DNA from: Lysobacter_I brunescens
GTDB lineage: Bacteria; Pseudomonadota; Gammaproteobacteria; Xanthomonadales; Xanthomonadaceae
DNA length: 64,000 nt
Assembly: GCF_042677005.1 (NCBI RefSeq)
Contig: NZ_JBHTIF010000005.1
Span: forward strand, 186,001-250,000
Reading direction: 5' to 3'
Positions 1 through 7,891 of this stretch are shown here, one piece after another. Made by a program: the position numbers and the translations under genes. The notes beneath the pieces were generated by a model that was not told the DNA's origin, made no database searches, and saw only the letters and a list, made by a program, of their open reading frames with translations. How positions within the stretch are numbered: position 1 is the first letter of the stretch; each line of letters starts with the position of its first letter.

Positions 1-721
1 ATTTCAGATCAGCCAGCGCTTCGCCGCCGCACAGCAGCAGATGCAGGCGGCCGCTGTGGGTCTCGCTGAGGCTGCGCAACACGCCGGCCAGCATCTCGCG
101 CAGCGCGGGATCGCCCTGTTCGAAACGGCTGACGAGGCAGAAGACGCGTTCGCCGCCGGCGAGACGACGGCGCAGCGCGGCTTCGAAGGCGTGGTCGGAA
201 TCGACATCCGCCAGACCGCACTGCTCGCCGATGGCGCGGAAGTATTCGGCCGGCTCGACCGCCAGGCTGTACGGCGGCTGCAGGTGCAGCACCGAGGTCG
301 CACCGAAACGTCGCGCGGCTTCGGCGATGAAGGCATCGCGGAACGGCGGCTGGCCCCAGTGCGCCTGGCTGAGCAGCATGAGGATGGGATACGGCATCAA
401 TCGATCCATGCGCTCGAACGTCTCGCGCACCGTCGCGGCGAACGGGCCTTCGGCGACCGCCTGCTGCGCGGGGTATTCGGGATCGAAGCCGGCGGCGTCG
501 AGCAACGCATTGGTCTCTGCCTCGGTCAGGCGCAGGTAGGTCGCACAGGCGACCACGCGGTCGCGATGCTTGCCGCTGGGCATGGCATCGCCGTTGCGCC
601 AGTTGTTGACCGACTCGCGACTCATGCCGATCTCGGTGGCGACCGAGCCGGCGCTGGCACGGATGCGGCGCATGTGGGCGGACAGCAGCTGCGAGAAACG
701 CTGATTGGACGGGCTGGGCAT
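1..721 (-). CDS. HTH-domain protein with unknown C-terminal domain, cut by left edge
   Basis: An open frame starts at ATG 721 and runs off the left edge with no stop, so about 240 N-terminal residues are visible. Residues about 8-50 look like a Cro/C1-type helix-turn-helix (SVATEIGMSRESVNNWRNG). They are followed by the LTEAETNALLDAAGF stretch common behind such HTH domains when they are fused to ATPase or other effector domains. Downstream are hydrophobic beta-strand-like segments (RVFCLVSRFEQGD, RLHLLLCGGEAL) that could belong to a nucleotide-binding domain, but no Walker motif is visible. The HTH is seen in the sequence; a regulatory or conflict-type ATPase role is inference. The N-terminal call is fairly safe and the rest is unknown. 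Confidence 0.7.
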   Translation of the reverse strand, partial: MPSPSNQRFSQLLSAHMRRIRASAGSVATEIGMSRESVNNWRNGDAMPSGKHRDRVVACATYLRLTEAETNALLDAAGFDPEYPAQQAVAEGPFAATVRETFERMDRLMPYPILMLLSQAHWGQPPFRDAFIAEAARRFGATSVLHLQPPYSLAVEPAEYFRAIGEQCGLADVDSDHAFEAALRRRLAGGERVFCLVSRFEQGDPALREMLAGVLRSLSETHSGRLHLLLCGGEALADLK

Positions 722-804
722 GCCGGCGTGGACGACTGGACAGCCGTCCACGCTAGCGCCCGTACCGGTGGTGTCAACCCGTGCAGGCATCCCCTTGCCC
801 CCGC

Positions 805-1524
805 TCAGAGCATGATCCGCAGCGCGAGCAGCCAGACCACGCACAGACCGGCGTATTTCAGGCCGAGGACGACCGGGCTCGGCGGCGCGTACGGACCCGA
901 CTGCAGGATGTGCAGGCGCTGCGGTTCCTTGAGTCGGCTGTACAGCACCAGCCCGGCCAGCAGCATGAGGATGCCGCCGATCACGCTCACGCCGGTCGGG
1001 CCCAGGAGATCCAGCACGCCGACGAACAGCTTCTTCGTGCCCTGCCGGCGACCTTCGTACTCGATCTCGCCGGCCGCGCGCACCGCGATGGCGGCGCTGC
1101 GCGCCATCAGCGTGCCCAGCAGGAAGATCGTCAGGGCCATCAGCGAACCGAAGGCCGCGCGCCAGCGGCTGAAATGGGCCTCATGGGCCGCGAACTGGTC
1201 GGCCAGGCGCTCGCGCAGATGGGTATAGATGCGCTCGCGCAGGCCGGGCGTCTCGATGAAGACCGACACCACGCTGTCGTCCTTGCCGTCGCGATGGTGG
1301 AACTCGATGTCGGTCTCGTGCTCGTTGTACTGCACACGCGTCATCGCCCGGAACGCGACGTGCTTCGCGTCCTTGCCGAAGACCATCGCCGGCGAGCGAC
1401 CGCCGTCAAGCGCATCCACCGCCTGCACGGCGGCCTCCTTCGTCATCTTGTCGGCGTAGACGGCCTCGTCGGTGACGACGATCAGCTGCGTCTTCCCGTC
1501 CTGCGTATCGATCCAGTGCTGCAT
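805..1524 (-). CDS. Hypothetical membrane protein (239 aa)
   Basis: I do not recognise this family. The frame extends further upstream, but ATG 1524 is preferred because GGGGAA lies just before it. The N-terminal ~140 residues are soluble and polar (MQHWIDTQDGKTQLIVVTDE at the start), rich in charged residues. The C-terminal half has three hydrophobic segments: ALTIFLLGTLMARSAAIAV, VSVIGGILMLLAGLVLYS and AGLCVVWLLALRIML. It is probably an inner-membrane protein with a cytoplasmic N-terminal domain. It lies 84 bp downstream of the next minus-strand gene's start and is separated from the GNAT gene by about 146 bp, so it may be a single transcription unit. Confidence 0.65.
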   Translation of the reverse strand: MQHWIDTQDGKTQLIVVTDEAVYADKMTKEAAVQAVDALDGGRSPAMVFGKDAKHVAFRAMTRVQYNEHETDIEFHHRDGKDDSVVSVFIETPGLRERIYTHLRERLADQFAAHEAHFSRWRAAFGSLMALTIFLLGTLMARSAAIAVRAAGEIEYEGRRQGTKKLFVGVLDLLGPTGVSVIGGILMLLAGLVLYSRLKEPQRLHILQSGPYAPPSPVVLGLKYAGLCVVWLLALRIML

Positions 1525-1670
1525 GGTGTTCCCCGGTGGTTGCAGGCGACATCGCCCGTGCCGCCAGTCTCGGCGCAGCACCTCGAACGCTGAATCGGGA
1601 AAGCGTCAGTCCCGCCGGGGTGGCGGTTGACGATTTGTCAGGTGGGGGACCGGGGCATGCGGCGCGGGTG

Positions 1671-2159
1671 TCAGACCTCCGCCGCCTGCAGCGAGACCTG
1701 CTTGGTGCCCTCCGCGACCCATTGCGTTCCCAACTCGCGGAAGCCGAACCGGTCGTGGAAGGCGCGCGACGCGGGATTAGGCGGATCGATGTTGTACTCG
1801 CAGGTGACGGTGCGCACGTCGCTGTCCCGCGCGAACGCGAACAGGTCTTCGTACAGCCTGCTGCCGATGCGCCGGCCCGCGAACCGCGCGCCGACGACGA
1901 TGCGGTCCACGTAGAGGAATCGCGGGAAACGCGATGCGAACCAATCGTAGTTGTCGTTCCGGTACGGTGCACCTTCGCGCAGCGCGAGCAGGAAGGCCGC
2001 GACCTGCCCGCCCACCATCGCCACCTTGCGGTACACCGCCATGTCGACCAGCGACTGCAGCTGCGCCGCATCCATCGGGCTGGTCTGCTGCACTTCCGCA
2101 TCGTTGAGCGCGATGACGGCGGCGAAGTCGGAAATGGTGATGTCGCGGATGGTGTCCAT
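1671..2159 (-). CDS. GNAT family N-acetyltransferase
   Basis: A 162-residue protein of the GCN5-related acetyltransferase fold, which transfers acetyl from acetyl-CoA to an amine. The start at 2159 is chosen because GGCAGG sits nine bases upstream and the protein then begins MDTIRDITISDF, typical of the first GNAT strand. The acetyl-CoA-binding loop is the VGARFAGRRIGSRLYEDL segment (about residues 90-107), an R-x-x-G-x-G type motif. SRAFHDRFGFRELG near the C-terminus is the characteristic GNAT motif B. The substrate is not predictable from the sequence. The call is firm at superfamily level only. Confidence 0.85.
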   Translation of the reverse strand: MDTIRDITISDFAAVIALNDAEVQQTSPMDAAQLQSLVDMAVYRKVAMVGGQVAAFLLALREGAPYRNDNYDWFASRFPRFLYVDRIVVGARFAGRRIGSRLYEDLFAFARDSDVRTVTCEYNIDPPNPASRAFHDRFGFRELGTQWVAEGTKQVSLQAAEV

Positions 2160-2377
2160 GAATGACCTGCCGTCGAAAGTGCGCCGGGTGGCGATGCGGA
2201 GGAATGCGGGATGCAGCCTGGTGCCGCCCGCCACCCATTGCTTGCCCAGGCGGATCAAGGTTTGCATCGGGTGCGACTGGCCGCTCTGGCTTTTCGTAGC
2301 GCCGCGAACAAAGCAGTACGCCGAGGCACAGCCTATCGTGGAATCCGGGTGCGGAGATGACCGCACCCGGTGAAACA

Positions 2378-2569
2378 TCATGCGGCGGCGCCGTCGATCG
2401 GCATTAGCTGGTTGTCTTCGTCGTATTGCAGACCGCAGACCATCGCGGCCATGCCGCGTAGCGCAGCTTGCGGGCTTGCGCCGCTGGCTTCACACAGCGC
2501 GATGAACTGATGCGGGACTTCGATCAGCAGGACATTGGACGGCTGGAACTGCGCTTTCGGCTTGGACAT
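2378..2569 (-). CDS. Small hypothetical protein, duplicate A (63 aa)
   Basis: A 63-residue protein starting MSKPKAQFQPSNVLL, with no signal peptide or membrane segment. The centre (HQFIALCEASGASPQAAL then RGMAAMVCGL) looks like two amphipathic helices, each with one cysteine, and the tail is acidic. Reality is supported by a near-identical second copy at 2934-3125: only six residues differ, and those changes are mostly conservative, as expected if the protein is maintained. The start is the conserved ATG; the frame continues upstream, but similarity to a longer product is not expected. The function is unknown. The copy sits downstream of a 13-bp inverted repeat shared by both units. Confidence 0.7.
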   Translation of the reverse strand: MSKPKAQFQPSNVLLIEVPHQFIALCEASGASPQAALRGMAAMVCGLQYDEDNQLMPIDGAAA

Positions 2570-2637
2570 GACGGCACTCCGTTTCGCCCGACGCCTGGAG
2601 TGGGCGCCGTTGGCGAGCCCACACCGCATCGCGCGCA

Positions 2638-2683
2638 GGCGCGTCAAGGTTTGCACCGCAACTTGCCTCGACCTTGACGCGCC
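2638..2683. repeat. Inverted repeat upstream of small gene A
   Basis: Perfect 13-bp arms (GGCGCGTCAAGGT at 2638-2650 and its complement at 2671-2683) flank a 20-bp spacer, about 70 bp upstream of the small gene's start. The same arms and the same spacer length are present at 3193-3238, while the spacer sequence differs. It could be an operator or a 5'-leader hairpin. Confidence 0.7.
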
Positions 2684-2820
2684 GAGAGGATGGGACGGCA
2701 ACGGGATCCCGCATCCAAAGCTTTCAAGGCTGGGTTCCGGTCTGCGCCGGGACGACGGTGAAAGATTGCGGATGGCAGTGAATCCATCGTCCATCACCCG
2801 CAGACGAGCCAATGCCTGCA

Positions 2821-2891
2821 ATAGGGTGCAGTTCACCGCACCGGCTTTTCGTAGCGCAGCGACCAAAGCGGTGCGCCGAGGCGCACCCTAT
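2821..2891. repeat. Palindromic dispersed repeat-like element
   Basis: About 71 bp bounded by inverted ATAGGGTGC (2821-2829) and GCACCCTAT (2883-2891), with further complementary internal segments around TTTTCGTAGCGCAGCGACC. A degraded relative lies near 2265-2340. The pattern resembles the short intergenic palindromes scattered in xanthomonad genomes. That classification is from memory of such elements, not from a search. Confidence 0.55.
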
Positions 2892-2933
2892 AGGGGAAAC
2901 CGGGCGCGGGAATGACCCGCGCCCGAGGAAACA

Positions 2934-3125
2934 TCATGCGGCGGCGCCGTCGATCGACACCAACCTGTCGTCTTCGTCATATCGCAGGCCGCAGACCATC
3001 GCAGCCATGCCGCGCAGCGCGGCCTGCGGGCTGGCGCCGCTGGCTTCGCACAGTGCAATGAACTGATGCGGGACTTCGACCAGCAGAACATTGGACGGCT
3101 GGAACTGCGCTTTCGGCTTGGACAT
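2934..3125 (-). CDS. Small hypothetical protein, duplicate B (63 aa)
   Basis: The second copy of the 63-residue protein: same length, same start and same GAAA-free C-terminal IDGAAA. It differs from copy A at about six positions (I/V, Q/R, N/D, Q/R, M/V, P/S). The two cysteines and the CEASGASPQAALRGMAAMVCGL core, read in two parts, are unchanged. It is preceded by the same inverted-repeat element 68 bp upstream. No function can be assigned. The preserved reading frame in both copies argues that it is a real, recently duplicated gene rather than a chance frame. Confidence 0.7.
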   Translation of the reverse strand: MSKPKAQFQPSNVLLVEVPHQFIALCEASGASPQAALRGMAAMVCGLRYDEDDRLVSIDGAAA

Positions 3126-3192
3126 GACGAACTCCGTTTCGCCCGACGTCCGGAGTGGGCGTCGTTGGCGATTACGGATCGCATCGCGCGCA

Positions 3193-3238
3193 GGCGCGTC
3201 AAGGTTTGCGCAGCAATTCACCTCGACCTTGACGCGCC
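3193..3238. repeat. Inverted repeat upstream of small gene B
   Basis: The same 13-bp arms as at 2638-2683 (3193-3205 and 3226-3238), again 20 bp apart and at the same distance from the gene start. Conservation of arms and spacing with a changed spacer sequence suggests that the structure or a dimer-binding site matters. Confidence 0.7.
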
Positions 3239-3328
3239 GAGCACGATGCGAGGATGGGACGGCAACGGGGAACGCCTCACGACACGCTGTGTGCGCAGGC
3301 CTTCGCCTTCCGTACAGCCCTACGGCTC

Positions 3329-3787
3329 CTATGGTCTTCTGCCACATGTAATCGCAGGTACTACCTGCTCGATTACAGAAGGACCACCTTGGCCGTCAAA
3401 CGAGAACAGCCTGTATTCGACCCGAAGTATTGCAGCGGTGTCCTTGAAAGAAGGCATATCTGCAACGCCCGACGCCCAAGCGTGATGGATCATGTGATCT
3501 AGCTCGAAGTCGCAAGAGTCGTAGAAACCCCAGTCGTCAAGCTTGACAAGACTGCCATCTGTGAAAGATGCACTCATGTCGAATTTTCTCAGATACGCAG
3601 AAAGACGAAATCCCGCGCCCTTAGCATGGATCATGAAGAAGCTACGCCAGCGAACAGAAACTCGCCCATCGCTTTTTCTGTACAGCCGCAGGGTGGTGTC
3701 GGCGAGACGCAGCATTCTTTTGCAACCTAAAAATTGACTAAAACCGTAATCGACTGACACATCCGACTGGGCATCCGCTCGACGCAA
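3329..3787 (-). CDS. Hypothetical protein paired with DUF262 gene (up to 152 aa)
   Basis: I do not recognise this protein. The frame opens at a TTG (3787), ten bases after the stop of the DUF262 gene; an in-frame GTG at codon 10 is an alternative start. No good ribosome-binding site is visible for either, so translational coupling to the upstream gene is likely. It is soluble-looking, with aromatic/basic strands (LRLADTTLRLYRKSDGRVSV, then RWRSFFMIHAKG) and an acidic middle (DDWGFYDSCDFELDHM). Codon use and base composition are clearly less GC-rich than the surrounding genes, like the DUF262 gene. It is probably part of the same acquired two-gene unit. Confidence 0.55.
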   Translation of the reverse strand: MRRADAQSDVSVDYGFSQFLGCKRMLRLADTTLRLYRKSDGRVSVRWRSFFMIHAKGAGFRLSAYLRKFDMSASFTDGSLVKLDDWGFYDSCDFELDHMIHHAWASGVADMPSFKDTAAILRVEYRLFSFDGQGGPSVIEQVVPAITCGRRP

Positions 3788-3797
3788 TGATTAGAAA

Positions 3798-5285
3798 TCA
3801 TGGACCAATTGGCAGATTCACTAAATCCAAATCGATTGACGAAAGGAGGTTCGCTTGAACGAGCACAAATCGCTCTGGATCAAGCAATTGCGGAGAATCA
3901 ACGCCAGCATATTTTTTGAACGTCTCACCAATTTTCTTTTGCTTTTTTGCCACCTTCCTTTGCTCGCCGTGATCCACGTCGTGCTGAAGATCAGTTCTGA
4001 GAAGGTTCACGTCTACAAATGAGACGGGCATTCGATCAGCCAACCTCTGACCAACGCTTTCTCTAAAGAGAAAGTAGAGGTCATCAATGAACGATACATA
4101 GGAAGATAGACTATTTATCGGCCGCCCGAGCCTAGTCAGGGCCTGGGCAGTTTTATTAGTCGCTTTGAACAAATCCTCACCATGTATGTGCGCATAGGCC
4201 GTGTTGGTTCGCCCGATCTTTGTCGATACGTCTTCAGCAAGTTCCTTCACGCGTTGATTGACACCACTTGCAGCGACCGCAGCCGGGCTGAATGCTTCAG
4301 CAATCTTCGTATCGAATAAGAATGCCTTTCGCAGTAGAACCTCGTGGCGCGTCCGCGCCCCCGTCTTGACGTTAGCGTTGATTGATCGCTGAAACCTGAT
4401 GTAGTCATAGTCTGTTGCCGATTGCCCCAATTCAACCTGCCCAGAAAGTCCATCCAAGAAGTTCGCAACAAACAGCTGAAATTCACTTGCCAGATCATAC
4501 TTAGGCTTTGTTTCGACTATTCTGCAGGCAAAAGTTATCAGAGACTGAACGATCGTTCGATTTTTAAGCCTTGCATTCTGCTGTGGAAACGCCTTACTGA
4601 GAAAATCCAAGGCAGATTTAAGTCGTTTAGCTACAGCCGAGCTTGATGAGAATGACTTCTGAGAAACAAAAACACGTTTAATATCGTCAAAACGAAGGCC
4701 AGCGTCGACCCCCTCCACTTCAATCGCCGTGACCTTTGCAACGATATCGAAGTGGGCGAGTCGTGTATTGGGAACGGAAATTGATTCCGAAAAAAATTCG
4801 TGCTTCACGAGCTCCTGACAGAAGTCACGCAACTTACTGTGGACCGAGTTCAGTTTCTCGCTACTTGTAAGCGGCAGCCCTTGCTGGAGTCGCTGAAAGA
4901 ATTCCTTCAACTCCTCCTCAGATGCATCTTCAATCTCGTCATACTCAATCTCAAAATCGTCAAATGCGTCAGACACCTTTGACTTCAGATCTTTATAAAA
5001 TGGGCCGCCGAAAGTTGCCGTGGACTCATCTGACAGCGCAAGCGTATTAGCAAAGAATTCGTAAATCGCAGTTAATCTCTGCTGCCCATCGACCACCTCA
5101 AAATCCTCATCGTTCAACTTCACAAAGTAGAACTTTGGCAGCTTCCATCCACGCAAGACGCTATCGATAAGCGCCTTCTTCCGAGCTTCATCCCATACTT
5201 CTCCACGCTGCCATTCCGGAATATCGTATCGGTCGCGCCGCTTGTAGATCTTGTCGAGAGCGCGTCTGCCGGCGGTCATTTTCAT
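3798..5285 (-). CDS. DUF262 (GmrSD N-terminal-like) protein
   Basis: A 495-residue protein whose N-terminus has the DUF262/ParB-like hallmarks: YDIPEWQRGEVWDEARKKAL near residue 20, then DFEVVDGQQRLTAIYEFF near residue 65. The DGQQR motif is the nucleotide-binding/hydrolysis signature of this family, which includes the GmrS half of type IV restriction enzymes and several phage-defence proteins. The remaining ~350 residues are helical, and I see no HNH or DUF1524 nuclease motif, so this is a standalone DUF262 protein. GGAG lies about ten bases before ATG 5285. Its lower GC content and short unknown partner point to horizontal transfer. A defence role is inference from the family, not shown. 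Confidence 0.75.
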   Translation of the reverse strand: MKMTAGRRALDKIYKRRDRYDIPEWQRGEVWDEARKKALIDSVLRGWKLPKFYFVKLNDEDFEVVDGQQRLTAIYEFFANTLALSDESTATFGGPFYKDLKSKVSDAFDDFEIEYDEIEDASEEELKEFFQRLQQGLPLTSSEKLNSVHSKLRDFCQELVKHEFFSESISVPNTRLAHFDIVAKVTAIEVEGVDAGLRFDDIKRVFVSQKSFSSSSAVAKRLKSALDFLSKAFPQQNARLKNRTIVQSLITFACRIVETKPKYDLASEFQLFVANFLDGLSGQVELGQSATDYDYIRFQRSINANVKTGARTRHEVLLRKAFLFDTKIAEAFSPAAVAASGVNQRVKELAEDVSTKIGRTNTAYAHIHGEDLFKATNKTAQALTRLGRPINSLSSYVSFIDDLYFLFRESVGQRLADRMPVSFVDVNLLRTDLQHDVDHGEQRKVAKKQKKIGETFKKYAGVDSPQLLDPERFVLVQANLLSSIDLDLVNLPIGP

Positions 5286-5642
5286 GATCTTCTACTCCTG
5301 CAATCTAGATGTATCGGTCGCTGAGATTCTGACGTCTTATTCAGCTTACCCCACAATTGACGCATAACACTTTGTCGCATAGCAAGCGCACGGTTGCGCC
5401 ACAAAGATGGGCCTACGGCACGCGCCCGACAAAGCTAAATGGATGCCCGTCACCATCCCTCCCACTACCTGTCAGATCCAACAGGTTCCCTGCTCTCCAC
5501 GCACGCCTCACCTGCAGCCTGGGTCGCTGCTTCCGCAGGGATGACGTGACGGGCACGCGTCCGTGCAGTCCGCGTGATTGCACCCTGTCGATCCGGGCGA
5601 CAAGCACCCCGCCTTTCGCATTTTTTACACACCCCAAAACAA
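5286..5642. other. Gene-free interval between acquired island and gapA
   Basis: About 350 bp with mixed composition. The left ~90 bp is AT-richer and should hold the promoter of the DUF262 gene, though no convincing -35/-10 pair stands out. The rest is ordinary intergenic sequence with no credible frame on either strand. The gapA terminator follows. Confidence 0.5.
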
Positions 5643-5668
5643 CACGGCCCCGCAATCGCGGGGCCGTG
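5643..5668 (-). terminator. Rho-independent terminator of gapA
   Basis: A perfect 11-bp GC-rich stem (5643-5653 with 5658-5668) and a four-base loop. On the minus strand the stem is followed by TTGTTTT. It starts 28 bp after the gapA stop. Confidence 0.85.
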
Positions 5669-5695
5669 CGAGGCATTACGGGTAGTCGCGAGCGC

Positions 5696-6700
5696 TTATT
5701 TGCCCGCAACCACCTTCACCATTTCGAGGCACTTGGTGGAGTAGCCCCATTCGTTGTCGTACCACGAGACGATCTTGACGAAGGTGCCGTCGAGGGCGAT
5801 GCCGGCTTCGGCGTCGAAGATGGAGGTGCGGGTGTCGCCGCGGAAGTCGGTGGCGACGACCTTGTCTTCGGTGTAGCCAAGCACGCCCTTGAGCGCGCCT
5901 TCGGACTGGGCCTTCATTTCGGCGCAGATCTCGGCGTAGGTGGCGGGATTGTCGAGTTCAACCGTCAGGTCGACCACCGACACGTCGGAGGTGGGCACGC
6001 GGAACGCCATGCCGGTGAGCTTGCCCTTGAGCTGGGGCAGGACCACGCCGACGGCCTTCGCGGCGCCGGTGCTGGAGGGAATGATGTTTTCGAGGATGCC
6101 GCGGCCGCCGCGCCAGTCCTTGTTGGACGGGCCGTCGACGGTCTTCTGCGTGGCGGTGGCGGCGTGGACGGTGGTCATCAGGCCGCGCTTGATGCCCCAC
6201 TTGTCGTTCAGCACCTTGGCGATCGGCGCGAGGCAGTTGGTGGTGCACGAGGCGTTGGAGACGATCGCTTCGCCGGCGTAGCTGGCGTGGTTCACGCCGT
6301 AGACGAACATCGGCGTGTCGTCCTTCGACGGAGCGGAGAGGATGACCTTCTTCGCGCCGGCGGCGAGGTGCTTCTCGGCAGTGGCCTTGTCGAGGAACAG
6401 GCCGGTGGATTCGATGACGATGTCGGCGCCGACTTCGTCCCACTTCAGGTTGGCCGGGTCGCGCTCCTGGGTAAGGCGGATGCGCTTGCCGTTGACGATC
6501 AGGGTGCTGCCGTCGACCGAGACCTCGCCCTTGAAGCGGCCGTGGACCGAGTCGTAGCGGAGCATGTAGGCCAGGTACTCCGGTTCGAGCAGGTCGTTGA
6601 TGCCGACGATCTCGATCTCGTCGCCGAAGTTCTGGACGGCGGAACGCAGCACGTTGCGGCCGATGCGGCCGAAGCCGTTGATACCAACCTTGATCGCCAT
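5696..6700 (-). CDS. gapA: Type I glyceraldehyde-3-phosphate dehydrogenase
   Basis: A glycolytic/gluconeogenic enzyme that oxidatively phosphorylates glyceraldehyde 3-phosphate with NAD+ in the cytoplasm. The 334-residue length is normal for the family. The Rossmann motif NGFGRIGR lies at residues 8-15. The catalytic cysteine is C152 in SNASCTTNCLAP, with the base H179 in TTVHA. The C-terminus has the conserved WYDNEWGYS segment. The frame is open well upstream, but ATG 6700 gives MAIKVGINGFG and has AGGAG about ten bases before it. The gene stands alone, with its own terminator just downstream. Confidence 0.97.
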   Translation of the reverse strand: MAIKVGINGFGRIGRNVLRSAVQNFGDEIEIVGINDLLEPEYLAYMLRYDSVHGRFKGEVSVDGSTLIVNGKRIRLTQERDPANLKWDEVGADIVIESTGLFLDKATAEKHLAAGAKKVILSAPSKDDTPMFVYGVNHASYAGEAIVSNASCTTNCLAPIAKVLNDKWGIKRGLMTTVHAATATQKTVDGPSNKDWRGGRGILENIIPSSTGAAKAVGVVLPQLKGKLTGMAFRVPTSDVSVVDLTVELDNPATYAEICAEMKAQSEGALKGVLGYTEDKVVATDFRGDTRTSIFDAEAGIALDGTFVKIVSWYDNEWGYSTKCLEMVKVVAGK

Positions 6701-7043
6701 GGGCGGGTTGCTCCTGAGCAGGGGTGAGGACGGGGAAGCCCGGCATTTTAACGGATGCGCCCGCCCCTCGCCGGCCGGCGCCCCGGGAACCTCGTGGCGG
6801 ACGCAAGGGGTTGATCGACTGGGGTTGATCGACTTTGGCCACGCAGGCGCGGGCCGCTTGCGGCTGCGGGCAGGCAGCCCCACCCCGGCTCCGTCGAGAC
6901 TCAGAGAAGGAGCGCAACGTCCAGCGCATGGCCCAAGCCACCCCGTCCCACCCCGCAGGGCCCGGTGCTGACCGGGAAAAACCTCGGGTTGTGACGGCGG
7001 ACAGCCCCGGACCGTACCGGTGGGGATGCAAATTGTTAAGAAA
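6701..7043. other. Gene-free interval between gapA and ompW
   Basis: About 340 bp between divergent gapA and ompW. It should contain the gapA promoter, but no clear consensus boxes are visible. It includes a 14-bp tandem direct repeat (6807-6834) described separately. No coding frame has support. Confidence 0.5.
6807..6834. repeat. 14-bp tandem direct repeat
   Basis: Two perfect adjacent copies of GGGGTTGATCGACT about 107-134 bp upstream of the gapA start. It could be replication slippage or a paired protein-binding site. Confidence 0.6.
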
Positions 7044-7057
7044 TTGATCATCCTCAA
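7044..7057 (+). promoter_or_regulatory. Candidate FNR/CRP-family box upstream of ompW
   Basis: TTGATCATCCTCAA matches the TTGAT-N4-ATCAA FNR consensus at nine of ten fixed positions. It is 95 bp before the ompW start. In enterobacteria ompW responds to oxygen through FNR, which makes the match plausible here, but binding is only predicted. Confidence 0.4.
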
Positions 7058-7151
7058 ACGGCGCCGGAAGCGCGCAGTTCACACTGGCTCCAGTCCAGCG
7101 ACACCCGACGACACCAGTCCAGACCCCAGTTCACGCCCAGGAGGCATTTCC

Positions 7152-7772
7152 ATGTTCCGTCGTATCGCACCGCTCGCCCTCGCCATCGCCCTCGGTGGCC
7201 TCGCCGCCCCCGCATTCGCCCAGCAGGCCGGGGAATGGACCATCAGCGTCGGTGCCCACCAGGTCAATCCCAAGAGCGACAACGGCAAGCTGGCCGGCGG
7301 CACCGTGCCGATCGAAGTCGACAGCAACGTCCGCCCGACCATCACCGCCGAATATTTCGTCCGCGACAACCTCGGCATCGAAGTGCTGGCCGCCTGGCCG
7401 TTCGAGCACGACATCAACGTCCCGGGCGCCGGCCGCGTCGGCTCCACCAAGCACCTGCCGCCGACCGTGTCGCTGCAGTACCACTTCGGCCAGGGCACGG
7501 TGAAGCCGTTCATCGGCGCCGGCGTCAACTACACCCGCTTCTTCAGCACCGAAACGACCGGCATCCTGGCCGGCACCGACCTGGAGCTGGACGACTCGTT
7601 CGGCCTGGCCGCGCATGTCGGCGTCGACTTCGAAGTCGGTGAGAAGGGTTCGATCCGCGTCGACGCGCGCTGGATCGACATCGACACCGACGCCAAGCTC
7701 AACGGCGTGGACATCGGCACGGTCGAGATCGACCCGCTGGTGTACGGCGTCGCCTACGTCATCAAGTTCTGA
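7152..7772 (+). CDS. ompW: OmpW family outer membrane protein
   Basis: An eight-stranded outer-membrane beta-barrel of the OmpW family, thought to take up small hydrophobic molecules. It has 206 residues. The signal peptide MFRRIAPLALAIALGG...APAFA ends around residue 22. Alternating amphipathic strands follow (VRPTITAEYFVRDNLGIEVL, VSLQYHF, VKPFIGAGVNYTRFF), and the protein ends in YGVAYVIKF with the C-terminal phenylalanine needed for barrel assembly. The start at 7152 is chosen because it places the signal peptide at the N-terminus; the frame opens earlier. It is monocistronic, with a possible FNR-type box about 95 bp upstream. Confidence 0.93.
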   Translation: MFRRIAPLALAIALGGLAAPAFAQQAGEWTISVGAHQVNPKSDNGKLAGGTVPIEVDSNVRPTITAEYFVRDNLGIEVLAAWPFEHDINVPGAGRVGSTKHLPPTVSLQYHFGQGTVKPFIGAGVNYTRFFSTETTGILAGTDLELDDSFGLAAHVGVDFEVGEKGSIRVDARWIDIDTDAKLNGVDIGTVEIDPLVYGVAYVIKF

Positions 7773-7891
7773 TCCTGAAGTTCTGATCCTGCGCGCTTCG
7801 TTCGATTCGTTCGATCCGCGCAACACCGCGTGACGGGAACATCGCTCCTTCCGTCATGCGCATCACGGGTCATGTCGGTTACCCTCCCGGC

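Larger units (their letters stand above)
2291..2706. repeat. Tandem duplication, copy A
   Basis: This is the first unit of an approximately 555-bp-period tandem duplication. It holds, in order, a degenerate TTTTCGTAGCG palindrome segment, the 63-codon gene on the minus strand, the TTTCGCCCGACG upstream stretch, the GGCGCGTCAAGGT inverted repeat and the AGGATGGGACGGCAACGG box. The same order recurs at 2846-3270. The boundaries are approximate, set by where the visible similarity fades. Confidence 0.75.
2846..3270. repeat. Tandem duplication, copy B
   Basis: The second unit of the ~555-bp duplication. It has the same order of palindrome segment, 63-codon gene, TTTCGCCCGACG stretch, inverted repeat and AGGATGGGACGGCAACGG box as copy A. 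Non-coding parts have diverged more than the coding part. Confidence 0.75.

Noticed and set aside
41..1228. Long plus-strand open frame over the left end
   Set aside because: It is the antisense shadow of the HTH gene and the membrane protein gene on the minus strand; high GC keeps both strands open, and the translation has no recognisable domain.
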